The notes beneath the pieces were generated by a model that was not told where the DNA came from, ran no database searches, and saw only the letters and a list, made by a program, of their open reading frames with translations. From Peptoniphilus lacrimalis DSM 7455 (GTDB lineage: Bacteria > Bacillota > Clostridia > Tissierellales > Peptoniphilaceae): DNA of 64,000 nt. Where the stretch lies: the NCBI RefSeq assembly GCF_000378725.1, contig NZ_KB900374.1, positions 1 through 64,000 on the forward strand, read 5' to 3'. Both the position numbers and the translations under genes were made by a program. How positions within the stretch are numbered: position 1 is the first letter of the stretch; the number at the start of each line of letters is the position of its first letter. Shown piece by piece: positions 38,245 through 46,337 of this stretch.

Positions 38245-38320
38245 AATTAAATATTTAAATGGAATTAAATTTAATTACTAATATTAGTAGATAATTATTG
38301 TGATTCCATAAACTTAGACT

Positions 38321-38356
38321 AAATACCAGAGATGTTTTATATACTCTGGTATTTTT
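38321..38356 (+). terminator. opp operon terminator
   Basis: An 11-bp stem AAATACCAGAG/CTCTGGTATTT with a 12-nt loop and a T-run ends the plus-strand opp transcript. Confidence 0.9.
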
Positions 38357-38591
38357 TATGTTTAATTCTTCTCTATATATTTTATTACAACTTAATTTCT
38401 ATAAAATGTATGCCGAAAGAGATTAAAAAAAGACAAAAACAATATGAATATTATAGAGAAAAATTGCTAGATTTTCCTAAAAAATGATACTTTTATATCT
38501 AATAATATACACCAGTTCAACAATATTTTTAATTTGATAAAGCTGATATAAAGTTAAAAGACTCACTTCAATAGAAAATTATATATAAGAA

Positions 38592-38627
38592 AAAAATAAG
38601 CTGTAGCAAATTTGATGCTACAGCCTT
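38592..38627 (-). terminator. pepT terminator
   Basis: GGCTGTAGCA/TGCTACAGCT hairpin then TTATTTTTTT on the minus strand, about 15 bp after the pepT stop. Confidence 0.88.
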
Positions 38628-38640
38628 GTTTTTTAGTTTA

Positions 38641-39852
38641 TTATTTTTCTACTCCTATTTTCCCTATATTTTCAACTGTTTTTACGGCTTTTTTCATAGT
38701 TGTTATTGATACTAATTCATATCTACCGTGATAATTATATCCTCCTGTGAAAAGATTTGGGCATGGCAAACCTTTATATGATAATTGTGATCCGTCTGTG
38801 CCTCCTCTTGTGGCTATGATTTCAGATTTTACTCCTGCTTTTTCCATAGATTCCAAAGCTAAATCTAGAATTTCCATATGAGGAAGAATTTTTTCTTTCA
38901 TATTATAATATTGGTCTTTTATTTCTAATTTAATTCTATTGTCATATTTAATATTTAAAAACTTTACAGCTTCTTCTAAAAATTTCTTTTTTTCTTCAAA
39001 TTTTTCAAAACTGTGGTCCCTAATTATATAATACATTTGACTATATTCTACATTTCCATTAAAGTCATTTAGATGGAAAAATCCTTCCCTTCCCGCTGTG
39101 TGTTCGGGTCTTTGGTCTGCTGGAAGTAGTGAATTTAATTCCATTGCTATTAAAATAGAATTTACCATTGCATTTTTGGCTGATCCCGGGTGGACATTTT
39201 TGCCTTGAATAGAAATTTTTGCTGATGCTGCGTTGAAATTTTCATATTCAAACTCCCCTTCTGCTCCTCCATCTACTGTGTAAGCAAAATCTGCTGCAAA
39301 TCTTTCTACATCAAATAAATCTGCACCTCTTCCAATTTCTTCATCGGGAGTAAAGGCAATTTTTATATCTCCATATTTTTCGTTCGATTTCATTAAATTT
39401 TCTATTGCAGTCATAATTATTGCAATTCCAGCCTTATCATCAGCACCTAAAAGACTTGTTCCATCAGTTACTATGATATCATGTCCCTTTAAATCTTTTA
39501 AAAATGAAAAATCTTTAAGACTTGTTACAAATTCTTCATTTAATTTTATATCTTTACCGTCATAATTTTCTATGATTCTGGGATTTACATTTTTTCCGCT
39601 CATATCTGGAGATGTATCCATGTGTGAAATAAATCCAATGGTTTTCTTATTTTTATCGGTTCCCGGTAGTGTTGCATATAAATAGCAATTCTCTGATAAA
39701 TATACATCTTTAAGACCTAAGTCTTTCATTTCTTTCTCAAGATATCTAGCGAGTTCAAATTCTTTAGGGTTTGAAGGGCAAGTATCTGAACTTTCATCTG
39801 ATGTTGTTTCAAAACTTATATATTTTAAAAATCTTTCTACTAATTTTTCCAA
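38641..39852 (-). CDS. pepT: Peptidase T (tripeptide aminopeptidase)
   Basis: A 403-residue M20B zinc aminopeptidase that removes N-terminal residues from tripeptides. Metal ligands: His in FISHMDTSPDMSG (about 77), Asp in LLGADDKAGIAI (about 136), catalytic Glu-Glu in FTPDEEIGRGADLF (about 170) and the later VDGGAEGE; His near the C-terminus in TGGYNYHGRYE. The start is TTG with a good AAAGGAG. It sits close behind birA and opposite the opp operon, whose imported peptides it would degrade. Confidence 0.95.
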   Translation of the reverse strand: MEKLVERFLKYISFETTSDESSDTCPSNPKEFELARYLEKEMKDLGLKDVYLSENCYLYATLPGTDKNKKTIGFISHMDTSPDMSGKNVNPRIIENYDGKDIKLNEEFVTSLKDFSFLKDLKGHDIIVTDGTSLLGADDKAGIAIIMTAIENLMKSNEKYGDIKIAFTPDEEIGRGADLFDVERFAADFAYTVDGGAEGEFEYENFNAASAKISIQGKNVHPGSAKNAMVNSILIAMELNSLLPADQRPEHTAGREGFFHLNDFNGNVEYSQMYYIIRDHSFEKFEEKKKFLEEAVKFLNIKYDNRIKLEIKDQYYNMKEKILPHMEILDLALESMEKAGVKSEIIATRGGTDGSQLSYKGLPCPNLFTGGYNYHGRYELVSITTMKKAVKTVENIGKIGVEK

Positions 39853-39863
39853 TTTTTTCTCCT

Positions 39864-40847
39864 TTATTTTTTATTTAAAAAATCTCCCTTAATGGAAACC
39901 TCTCCACTTGAAAGAATTTCTTCTTTGCCATTAACATTTACTACTAAATTTCCTTTATTGTTGATGTCAATTGCCTTGCCTTGTTTCTTTTGACCATTTA
40001 GTTCATAGAAAACTTCTTTTCCTAATACTAGAGAGTGGTCTTTATAATATTTAAGAATACTTTCTGTATCTTTTTCATAATAGCTTAGATAAAATTCATT
40101 TAAGAGGCTTGCTATAATTTTATTTCTCAAAATATCTGTATTTAAAGCTCCAAATATATCTTTTATATCTTCATCAAGTTTTGGCGGGTATTTAAGATTT
40201 ATTCCAATGCCTACTATGATAGAAGATACTGTTTTAGATTCAAAGTCTGCATCAAGTTCTGATAAAATACCACAAACTTTCTTACCCTTAAGATAAATAT
40301 CATTAACCCATTTTATTTGAGGAGATTCTTTTAATAACTTTTCAATCACCTTAGATACCGAAACTGCTGAACGTATTGTTACTAAGTCAAAATAGGAAAA
40401 ATCAAAATTATCTTTAGGCTTAAGTATTATAGAATAATAAATTCCCGTACCCTTATAAGATTTAAAAGATTTTCCAGTTCTTCCCCTGCCACTAGTTTGA
40501 TAATCGCTAACAAGGCAGGTAAAATTTTTAATCTCACCTGAATATAATAACCTCTTTGCTTCAGTATTTGTTGAATCAATCTCATCATACAATATAATAT
40601 CTATATCTTTAAGCTCAGGTATCAAATATTCTTTTATACCTGGCACAGAAATCATATCTGATGCATCATCTAATTTATATCCTCTCTTTGTTTGAGAATC
40701 AATTATAAATCCATCACTTTTTAATGCATTAATAGCTTTCCATATGGCTGTTCTTGAAATCTTAAGTCTGTCTGCCAATTCTTGACCTGAGATATATCTG
40801 CCTCTATTTTTTTCTAATTCCTGAAGCACTACTTCTTTTGTATTCAT
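39864..40847 (-). CDS. birA: Bifunctional biotin-protein ligase / biotin repressor
   Basis: A 327-residue protein that attaches biotin to carboxylase/decarboxylase carriers. The N-terminal winged helix (1-65, GRYISGQELADRLKISRTAI) is the repressor half. The ligase follows with the ATP/biotin loop SGRGRTGKSF (about 118-127), IKWVNDIYLKGKKVCGILSE, and a C-terminal SH3-like domain. RBS GGTGA. Divergent from the tRNA-Ser/SRP RNA unit. Confidence 0.95.
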   Translation of the reverse strand: MNTKEVVLQELEKNRGRYISGQELADRLKISRTAIWKAINALKSDGFIIDSQTKRGYKLDDASDMISVPGIKEYLIPELKDIDIILYDEIDSTNTEAKRLLYSGEIKNFTCLVSDYQTSGRGRTGKSFKSYKGTGIYYSIILKPKDNFDFSYFDLVTIRSAVSVSKVIEKLLKESPQIKWVNDIYLKGKKVCGILSELDADFESKTVSSIIVGIGINLKYPPKLDEDIKDIFGALNTDILRNKIIASLLNEFYLSYYEKDTESILKYYKDHSLVLGKEVFYELNGQKKQGKAIDINNKGNLVVNVNGKEEILSSGEVSIKGDFLNKK

Positions 40848-40920
40848 CTAATCACCAACTTTTATTTAAGTATATATTATTTAATTATTATTGTAAATTA
40901 ATGGCTAAAATTAAAGAATC

Positions 40921-40949
40921 TTGACATAACAGTCAATTTAATGTAAAAT
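40921..40949 (+). promoter_or_regulatory. tRNA-Ser/SRP RNA promoter
   Basis: A perfect TTGACA (40921-40926), 17-bp spacer and TAAAAT (40944-40949) place the start about 7 nt before the mature tRNA end. No other promoter is evident before the SRP RNA, suggesting one transcript. Confidence 0.88.
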
Positions 40950-40962
40950 TAAATTCTGACCT

Positions 40963-41052
40963 GGAGAGATGTCCGAGAGGTTGAAGGAGCACGCCTGGAA
41001 AGCGTGTATGCGAGCAATCGTATCGGGGGTTCGAATCCCCCTCTCTCCGCCA
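40963..41052 (+). tRNA. tRNA-Ser (anticodon GGA)
   Basis: A 90-nt class II tRNA with a long variable arm. The acceptor stem GGAGAGA pairs with TCTCTCC (41042-41048), followed by discriminator G and an encoded CCA (41050-41052). The anticodon stem CACGC/GCGTG encloses the loop CTGGAAA with anticodon GGA at 40997-40999, reading UCC and UCU. The T loop GGTTCGAATCCCC is canonical. Confidence 0.97.
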
Positions 41053-41054
41053 TT

Positions 41055-41322
41055 ACCATGCTAGACGGGAAATTAGCGATGTCCTGTACCTGCAATTCGC
41101 TACAGCAGGGTCGAATTCCCTATCTCGGTTTTTTGCTATGCAGTCTGCCCTGAAAAAGTGGTGTTGAGAATCGGGTCCTACGCAACGAAAACTTATGAAC
41201 CGTGTCAGGCCTTGATCGGAGCAGCACTAAGTAAGACCTTTCGTGTGCCGTATGGAGTGCCTTATTTGAGCTAACTGTTCAGGTACCGTGTGGAGCAGAT
41301 TATCAAAATAGGGTGCATGGTT
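41055..41322 (+). ncRNA. ffs: Signal recognition particle RNA, large bacterial type
   Basis: About 268 nt of the Bacillus/Clostridium 6S-like SRP RNA with Alu domain. The 5' end carries GATGTCCTGTACCTGCAATTCGCT-type Alu sequence (41078-41101) and the ends pair (ACCATGC with GCATGGT, 41315-41321). The conserved domain IV that binds Ffh is seen at about 41204-41232 as GTGTCAGGCC...GGAGCAGCAC. It guides Ffh to signal sequences of membrane and secreted proteins. It starts 2 nt after the tRNA CCA, so it must be released by tRNA 3' processing. Confidence 0.93.
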
Positions 41323-42025
41323 ACATAGACCAAGTGGAGATATTTAATATCTCCTCTTTTTTTAACCTTTTTTTAGCTCTCAGATAATTTTCTGCAAGCA
41401 AATAAAAATCTCTTTTTGAGCCAGTCAAATAAAAATAATCTCTAAGTATATTTTCCTTAATATAGGTGTAATCCATTAAAATAGGGTCAATATTTGTGAG
41501 TATCCTATATTTATTCAAAACCTTTTTAAATAAATCTCTGTAAAGATGTAGGGGACTTGCTGCAAAAAATATTAAATCATAGGATGATAAATTAATGCCT
41601 TCTAAATATTGCCTTAAAATTTCTTCAACAACTAAATCTCCGGCAAAACATAAAGATGCATTAATCAAATAAGTGACATCTAAAGTTTGAAAATTTGCAT
41701 CAACAATATTTGCGATAAAATTATTTTCTTTTAAGTTTTTAGAGGTTAACATTAAAATATTTTTATCTTTTAAAATTCTTTTTAAACTATCTTCTCCGTA
41801 AAAAATATTTTTATTTTTATATAAAATTCCTGCCGCATCTAGATCAGATACTATTATTCTTTTTTCTTCCTTTAAAAACTCATATACTTTTTTAGCTCTT
41901 ATTTTTATTTCTTCATGCCCATAAACTCCATAGGAAGAATAACGATTATCTACATAATAGTTTAAATTATGATCATATTCTTTAAAAATATTAATTATAC
42001 CGACATTAGAATCATAAATTGCCAA
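41321..42025 (-). CDS. Glutamate racemase-like protein lacking both catalytic cysteines
   Basis: About 234 residues. The N-terminus IYDSNVGIINIFKEY and the following DNRYSSYGVYGHEEI match the DSGxGG and GDxxRxPYG regions of Asp/Glu racemases. However, the first catalytic box ACNTA reads VSDLDAAG (about residues 59-66) and the second, LGCTHYP, reads FAASPLH (about 153-159), so both active-site Cys are absent. It is unlikely to racemise glutamate; a structural or regulatory role is possible. Start: TTG at 42025 after GGTGGTG, overlapping ispE by 14 bp; an upstream ATG would lie deep in ispE. The last codons overlap the convergent SRP RNA terminator. Confidence 0.75.
   Translation of the reverse strand: MAIYDSNVGIINIFKEYDHNLNYYVDNRYSSYGVYGHEEIKIRAKKVYEFLKEEKRIIVSDLDAAGILYKNKNIFYGEDSLKRILKDKNILMLTSKNLKENNFIANIVDANFQTLDVTYLINASLCFAGDLVVEEILRQYLEGINLSSYDLIFFAASPLHLYRDLFKKVLNKYRILTNIDPILMDYTYIKENILRDYFYLTGSKRDFYLLAENYLRAKKRLKKEEILNISTWSM
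41336..41363 (+). terminator. SRP RNA terminator inside the convergent gene
   Basis: A perfect 9-bp inverted repeat GGAGATATT/AATATCTCC followed by TCTTTTTTTT on the plus strand lies 14 bp past the SRP RNA 3' end. It sits within the last dozen codons of the opposing racemase-like gene. Confidence 0.9.
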
Positions 42026-42860
42026 AAAAATCACCACCACAAGTTTTATATAGATTTTTATATGTACCTTTATAAAAATCATAGGCTCTATTTAAGTCGT
42101 CTTTATTTTGAAATATAGAAAATATTGTAGGTCCTGACCCGCTCATAAGAGAAATTCCTTTAAACTCTCTAAGTTTATTTTTTATTTCCATTAGGTCTTT
42201 ATATTCACTAAATACAAAGCTTTCCATTTTATTTTCTAAATTTGCCTTCAAATAATCATAATCATAATTATTTAAGGCATCTATTAACTTATGAAAATCA
42301 ATCCTTTTATTATCAAGTTTCAAATTATTATAAACATAAGGAGTGCTGATACCATATGAAGGATTTAATATTAAAATATTTGTGTAAAAAAAGTCCCCAC
42401 AAGGTTCTAAAATATCACCAATACCTTGGGCATACATATTTTTATTATTTAACATATAGGGAAAATCAGCACCTAAACTTGTAGAAATTTTCATCAAGTC
42501 TAAAAGACTGTAGTTTAAAGAATAAAGTTCATTAAGAGCTAATAAGGTCGCACAACCATCTGCTGTGCCACCAGCAAGACCGGCTGCCTGAGGGATGTTT
42601 TTTTCAACTTTTACTCTTATCCCTAAATCTTTTCCCACTTTATCCATAAGCAATTTATAAGCTTTATAAATTAAATTATCTTCCATATTAAAATCAAAAT
42701 CTCCAATAATTTCAATTCCTTTATCTTTCTTTTCAAAAGACAAAACATCGTAAAGATTTATTTTTGCCATTATACTTCCTATATTATGATAATTATCAGA
42801 TCTTTTATTTATCACATCTAAAGATAAATTAATTTTCCCATATGCTTTTTTTACTATCAT
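42012..42860 (-). CDS. ispE: 4-diphosphocytidyl-2-C-methyl-D-erythritol kinase
   Basis: The ATP-dependent fourth step of the non-mevalonate (MEP) isoprenoid pathway, 282 residues of GHMP-kinase fold. N-terminal AYGKINLSLDVINKR is typical. The ATP loop is PQAAGLAGGTADGCATL (about 92-108), and motif 3 GISLMSGSGPTIFSIF (about 245-260). The start at 42860 follows GAGGTGGCTT; an in-frame start 18 bp upstream would include the RBS as codons. It implies MEP-derived undecaprenyl phosphate. Confidence 0.95.
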   Translation of the reverse strand: MIVKKAYGKINLSLDVINKRSDNYHNIGSIMAKINLYDVLSFEKKDKGIEIIGDFDFNMEDNLIYKAYKLLMDKVGKDLGIRVKVEKNIPQAAGLAGGTADGCATLLALNELYSLNYSLLDLMKISTSLGADFPYMLNNKNMYAQGIGDILEPCGDFFYTNILILNPSYGISTPYVYNNLKLDNKRIDFHKLIDALNNYDYDYLKANLENKMESFVFSEYKDLMEIKNKLREFKGISLMSGSGPTIFSIFQNKDDLNRAYDFYKGTYKNLYKTCGGDFFGNL

Positions 42861-42892
42861 AAGCCACCTCAGAACCATTATAATAAAAATAT

Positions 42893-42924
42893 GTATAAAA
42901 AAAAAGACATATAAAATGTCTTTT
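42893..42924 (-). terminator. veg terminator
   Basis: AAAAGACAT/ATGTCTTTT with a 5-nt loop and a run of nine U on the minus strand overlaps the veg stop-codon region. It separates veg from ispE. Confidence 0.85.
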
Positions 42925-43189
42925 ATGAAATCATCTTTGTATCTGAATAATTTGCATCGTCATCTAAAATTGTTAATTTAACTGTTGATGTAAGAACATC
43001 AGAGTAGGTAAATGTTGAGGTAACAACTTCATCTCCGTTGAACACATCAACTACAAATAAGCTTGGATAAATTGCCTTTAAAATCCCCTTCCTAGTTACA
43101 ATTTTCTTACGACCCTTATTGGCTTTAACAATTATCTTTTTACCAACATGTGACTTGAGTTCGTTTTTAATAATTTCCATTTGATTCAT
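42923..43189 (-). CDS. veg: Veg family protein
   Basis: An 88-residue homologue of Bacillus Veg, which is very strongly expressed and affects biofilm matrix genes. Motifs: IKNELKSHVGKKIIVKANKG, RRGxLxxxYPxxFVV as RKGILKAIYPSLFVVDV, and SFTYSDVLT-like FTYSDVLTSTVKL. The fold is a small SH3-like barrel. The ATG at 43189 follows AAAGGAAT; a TTG two codons upstream is less likely. The veg-ispE order is conserved in Bacillus. It is preceded by two strong promoters. Confidence 0.93.
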   Translation of the reverse strand: MNQMEIIKNELKSHVGKKIIVKANKGRKKIVTRKGILKAIYPSLFVVDVFNGDEVVTSTFTYSDVLTSTVKLTILDDDANYSDTKMIS

Positions 43190-43228
43190 AAGCAATTCCT
43201 TTCTGTTGCGACCTATTACTACTAATAC

Positions 43229-43257
43229 AGTTTAACAGATAAGTCTACTTGTGTCAA
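43229..43257 (-). promoter_or_regulatory. veg proximal promoter
   Basis: TTGACA (43252-43257), 17-bp spacer, TAAACT (43229-43234) on the minus strand, about 40 bp before the veg ATG. Confidence 0.85.
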
Positions 43258-43268
43258 GAAAATAATAT

Positions 43269-43297
43269 ATTTTAACTCATATTATTTTTTTTGTCAA
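43269..43297 (-). promoter_or_regulatory. veg distal promoter
   Basis: A second TTGACA (43292-43297) and TAAAAT (43269-43274), again 17 bp apart, exactly 40 bp upstream of the proximal promoter. Confidence 0.8.
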
Positions 43298-43341
43298 TAT
43301 ACTTAGACAATATTTTAAAAGTTCATAATTTTAGTTGATAT

Positions 43342-44130
43342 TTATGAAACAAGCTTCATTTTTTCCTGATCTCTAAGCCTGATGTTATATTCATTTCTTA
43401 ATTCATTTTCTGATATATCTTTAGGTTTAACATCAAGAACAATTTTACCCTTGTCAAGCATAATAATCCTATCTGAATAATCAAGAGCATTTCTTAGGTT
43501 GTGAGTAATCATAAGAGTAGTAATTTTTTCCTTTTTTATTAAATTTTCTGTTTTATCCATAACTATTTTTGAAGTTTTTGGGTCTAGGGCTGCTGTATGC
43601 TCATCTAAAAGCAAAAGCTCCGGTCTTTTTATAGTTGCCATAATAAGTGATAAGGATTGTCTTTGACCTCCTGAAAGGAATTTAACTTGAGTATTTAATT
43701 TATTTTCAAGTCCAAGATCAATTTCTTTTAGCTTTTCAACTATTACACCTATATTTGATTTTTGCACAAGTTTTCTTAGTGTGAATTTTTTGCCCTTATT
43801 TAATGCCATTGACATATTTTCCAAAATATTTAATGAGGGGCAAACTCCCATAGAAGGGTTTTGATTAACTTTACCAATATATGTTGCACGTTTTTGTTCA
43901 TCTAAATCTGAAATTTTTAAATCTCCCAATAAAATTTGTCCAGATTCTGGGTGAATTTCTCCAGAAATAATATTAAATAAGGTAGATTTTCCACAACCAT
44001 TAGCGCCTAAAATTGTCGTACAGGAATTTTCTTCCAATTTTAGGGAGAAATTTTCAAAAATTCTATTTTCTTCTTCTGTCCCTTTGTAAAAAGTCTTTGT
44101 AATATTATCTATTTTTAGCATCTTAATCAT
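43342..44130 (-). CDS. ABC transporter ATPase (TrpZ-like, aromatic amino-acid uptake)
   Basis: A 262-residue ATPase with Walker A LGANGCGKSTLFN (about 41-53), signature LSGGQRQSLSLIMA (about 149-162), Walker B LLLLDEHTAALDP and H-loop THNL. It belongs to the group paired with TrpX-type binding proteins and a single permease. Its ATG overlaps the permease stop by 4 bp (ATGA); a second ATG three codons later is possible. The T-box specifier ahead of the operon (TAC) suggests the cargo is tyrosine or related aromatics. Confidence 0.88.
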   Translation of the reverse strand: MIKMLKIDNITKTFYKGTEEENRIFENFSLKLEENSCTTILGANGCGKSTLFNIISGEIHPESGQILLGDLKISDLDEQKRATYIGKVNQNPSMGVCPSLNILENMSMALNKGKKFTLRKLVQKSNIGVIVEKLKEIDLGLENKLNTQVKFLSGGQRQSLSLIMATIKRPELLLLDEHTAALDPKTSKIVMDKTENLIKKEKITTLMITHNLRNALDYSDRIIMLDKGKIVLDVKPKDISENELRNEYNIRLRDQEKMKLVS

Positions 44131-44996
44131 TCCTTTCTCTTCCTTAATTTACTTATTCCTAAACCTGCCATATTGTTATAAACTATAAAAATTATTACTA
44201 TAATAGCTGTTACTGCTTTTAAATCTGATGGCTGTAAGCCTGCTGATATTGCAATCCCAAAAATTACCCTATAGACAACTGCTCCAATGATGGCTCTTGT
44301 TGTTCTATTTAAAAATTTTGCATTTTTTAAGAAAGCATCACCTATAACTATTGATGCAAGGGCTGAAACTATAATTGTTTGACCCATTGTAATATCACAA
44401 TAACCGGTAGATTGTGCCATAAGTGAACCGGCTAGTGCTACTAAAGCATTGGATAATATAAGACCATAAGCATAAAATTTGTTAGGATTTTCTCCCAAAG
44501 ATTTAACCAGTCTTTCATTATCTCCTGTCGCCAAAAGAAGGTATCCTTTTTCAGTTTTCAAGAACCAATCCATTATTATTTTTATAAGTCCTACTATTAT
44601 CAGCAAAATAACAATTTTGGGTATAGATGAAAAAATCGAAAAAATCACATCTAGTTCATAAAATGTTACATTTGATGTCCCTGTTATTCTCAAATTTACC
44701 GTATAAAGTATGGTCATGGTCAAAATTCCTGCAAGAATTGCATCAATTTTTAATCTTTTATATAAAAAATAAGTCAAATAACCAAATACCCCACCCATTA
44801 CAAAGGCAAGAGCCATAGCTAAAAATGGTGAATATCCCAAAGTTAAAACCTTGGCAAAAACAAATGCTCCCAGAGGAAATGTTCCTTCTACTGAAAGGTC
44901 TGCTAAATTTAAAATTTTGAATGTAATCACTACGCCTATGGCAAGGATTGAAAAAATCAATCCTGTAACCAAGGACTCCATTAAAACTGAACTCAT
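44127..44996 (-). CDS. ABC transporter permease (TrpY-like)
   Basis: A 289-residue permease of the branched-chain/sugar permease superfamily with eight or more helices. Family features: GVVITFKILNLADLSVEGTF near the N-terminus, TGDNERLVKSLGENPNKFYA in the cytosolic coupling loop (about 181-200) and ALASIVIGDAFLK. It is the only permease in the locus and so presumably serves both binding proteins. RBS AAAGGAG. It sits 19 bp after the Tyr-T-box binding-protein gene. Confidence 0.88.
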   Translation of the reverse strand: MSSVLMESLVTGLIFSILAIGVVITFKILNLADLSVEGTFPLGAFVFAKVLTLGYSPFLAMALAFVMGGVFGYLTYFLYKRLKIDAILAGILTMTILYTVNLRITGTSNVTFYELDVIFSIFSSIPKIVILLIIVGLIKIIMDWFLKTEKGYLLLATGDNERLVKSLGENPNKFYAYGLILSNALVALAGSLMAQSTGYCDITMGQTIIVSALASIVIGDAFLKNAKFLNRTTRAIIGAVVYRVIFGIAISAGLQPSDLKAVTAIIVIIFIVYNNMAGLGISKLRKRKE

Positions 44997-45015
44997 CTTT
45001 TCTCCTTTTAATTTT

Positions 45016-45999
45016 TTATTTTATTAATCTCGCATCTTTTAAAACTTGGTCTAAATTTTCAAGGTTAAGTTTTTTGCCACTATCTTCATTACAAACTTTG
45101 CTTGACTCTGTAGAAAAATATACTGGAATATCCTTAACTGGACTTCCTTTTAAAATTTGTACTGCCATTTCTCCTGCTTTTCTGCCTAAGTTTAAATAAT
45201 CAACTCCATTTGATAGAAGAATTCCATTTTCTACAGGACCTTCTTCTGCTGCAAAGGAAGGTATTTTATTTTCAATCAATCTTTCTGAAATTACTTTAGC
45301 TGATGATGCTACAAGATTATCACTTAAAGCATAGAATGCGTCTATGTCTTTCTTAAAACTTGTCATGGCTTGTGAAACATCATTAATGTTATTAACTCCA
45401 ACTTCCTTTACTCCTATAGATAAGTTTTGACAAGCTTTTTTTAACTCTTCTATTTGATATTTTGAATTAACTTCATTTGTAGAGAATAATACTCCAATAT
45501 TTTTTGTTTGTGGAAATAATTCTAAGAAATTTTCCAACTGCATATTTATTGATATATAGTCGCTTACTCCAGTAATATTTCCCTCTGGCTTTTCTAAATC
45601 TTTTACAAGACCTGCTGATACAGGGTCAGTAACTGCAGAAAAAACTATAGGAATATCTTTTACTATATTTTTTGCTCCCTGTGCTGCTGGAGTTGCAATA
45701 GCATATATAAGATCACATTTTTGTCCTTGAAAAGCTGAAACAATACTTGGAATTAAAGTTACATCTCCAGATGCATTTTTTAAAATAATTTCTGCATCAG
45801 GAAATTCTTTTTTTATTTCTTCTTCAAAGCCTTTTTCTGATCTGTCTAAAGCAACATGTTCTGACATCTGAACTATTCCTATCTTGACTTTCTTGTCGCT
45901 ATTATCTGAAGAAAGCCCTTCACTTTTACCTTCTTTATTGCAAGCAGCCAATAAAAATAACAATGATAACAATCCTAAAAATTTACCTAACTTTTTCAT
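45016..45999 (-). CDS. TrpX-like substrate-binding lipoprotein, Tyr T-box controlled
   Basis: A 327-residue ABC substrate-binding protein (ABC_sub_bind family). The signal peptide ends in lipobox LLAAC (Cys about 20). Motifs shared with its neighbour are KVKIGIVQMSEHVALDRSEK, YAIATPAAQGAKN, IVFSAVTDPVSAGLV and ITGVSD. The ATG at 45999 follows GGAGGTAAAT. It heads a three-gene operon (binding protein, permease, ATPase) under a T-box with specifier TAC, so the ligand is inferred to be tyrosine. It is a paralogue of the gene at 46338-47312. Confidence 0.88.
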   Translation of the reverse strand: MKKLGKFLGLLSLLFLLAACNKEGKSEGLSSDNSDKKVKIGIVQMSEHVALDRSEKGFEEEIKKEFPDAEIILKNASGDVTLIPSIVSAFQGQKCDLIYAIATPAAQGAKNIVKDIPIVFSAVTDPVSAGLVKDLEKPEGNITGVSDYISINMQLENFLELFPQTKNIGVLFSTNEVNSKYQIEELKKACQNLSIGVKEVGVNNINDVSQAMTSFKKDIDAFYALSDNLVASSAKVISERLIENKIPSFAAEEGPVENGILLSNGVDYLNLGRKAGEMAVQILKGSPVKDIPVYFSTESSKVCNEDSGKKLNLENLDQVLKDARLIK

Positions 46000-46016
46000 A
46001 TTTACCTCCAAATAGT

Positions 46017-46275
46017 ATAAAAAAAGTCCTTCGTCCTATAAAGGGACGAAAGACTTGACTTCGCGGTACCACCCGATTTGTAATAATAATTACCTCTCAT
46101 TTAAGGTCCAACAACCTCTAGCCTCAGTTAACGGTGGCTTCCGTATTTGCCTACTAAATTCAACAAATAAGCTACAGAGTGTATTAAGATTTGAAAAAAA
46201 TGCCTTTCACCAACCGGCAATTCTCTGATTTTTCCGTACAATCTCTTTTCTCTCTATAATTGCTTTTTTGAAATT
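46017..46275 (-). promoter_or_regulatory. T-box riboswitch, predicted tRNA-Tyr specific
   Basis: The minus strand shows a full T-box leader. Stem I has the terminal loop GGTTGGTGAAA closed by GCC/GGC and a specifier loop ending TAATACA just before the closing CTCT; the specifier is TAC at 46181-46183. The T-box GGGTGGTACCGCG lies at 46062-46074. The competing terminator (stem AAGTC.TTTCGTCC..GGACGAAGGACTT plus U7) lies at 46017-46056. The bulge TGGT pairs with an A73-CCA end, as in tRNA-Tyr. Uncharged tRNA-Tyr would permit read-through into the transporter operon. Confidence 0.9.
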
Positions 46276-46281
46276 TACTTT

Positions 46282-46310
46282 AATATAATATATAGGCAAA
46301 CTTTTGTCAA
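46282..46310 (-). promoter_or_regulatory. Promoter of the Tyr T-box leader
   Basis: TTGACA (46305-46310), 17 bp, TATATT (46282-46287) on the minus strand. It begins only 28 bp after the stop codon of the Phe-controlled binding-protein gene. Confidence 0.85.
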
Positions 46311-46337
46311 GTAAATTTTTTAAATTTTTTTATTTTT

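Larger units (their letters stand above)
38245..38640. other. Intergenic region between oppA and pepT
   Basis: It holds the oppA terminator (38321-38356) and the pepT terminator (38592-38627). The 230 bases between them are AT-rich. A 25-codon open frame at 38410-38487 lacks an RBS and is not called. Confidence 0.6.

Noticed and set aside
38410-38487. 25-codon open frame between oppA and pepT
   Set aside because: No ribosome-binding site, no promoter, too short and Lys-rich by base composition alone.
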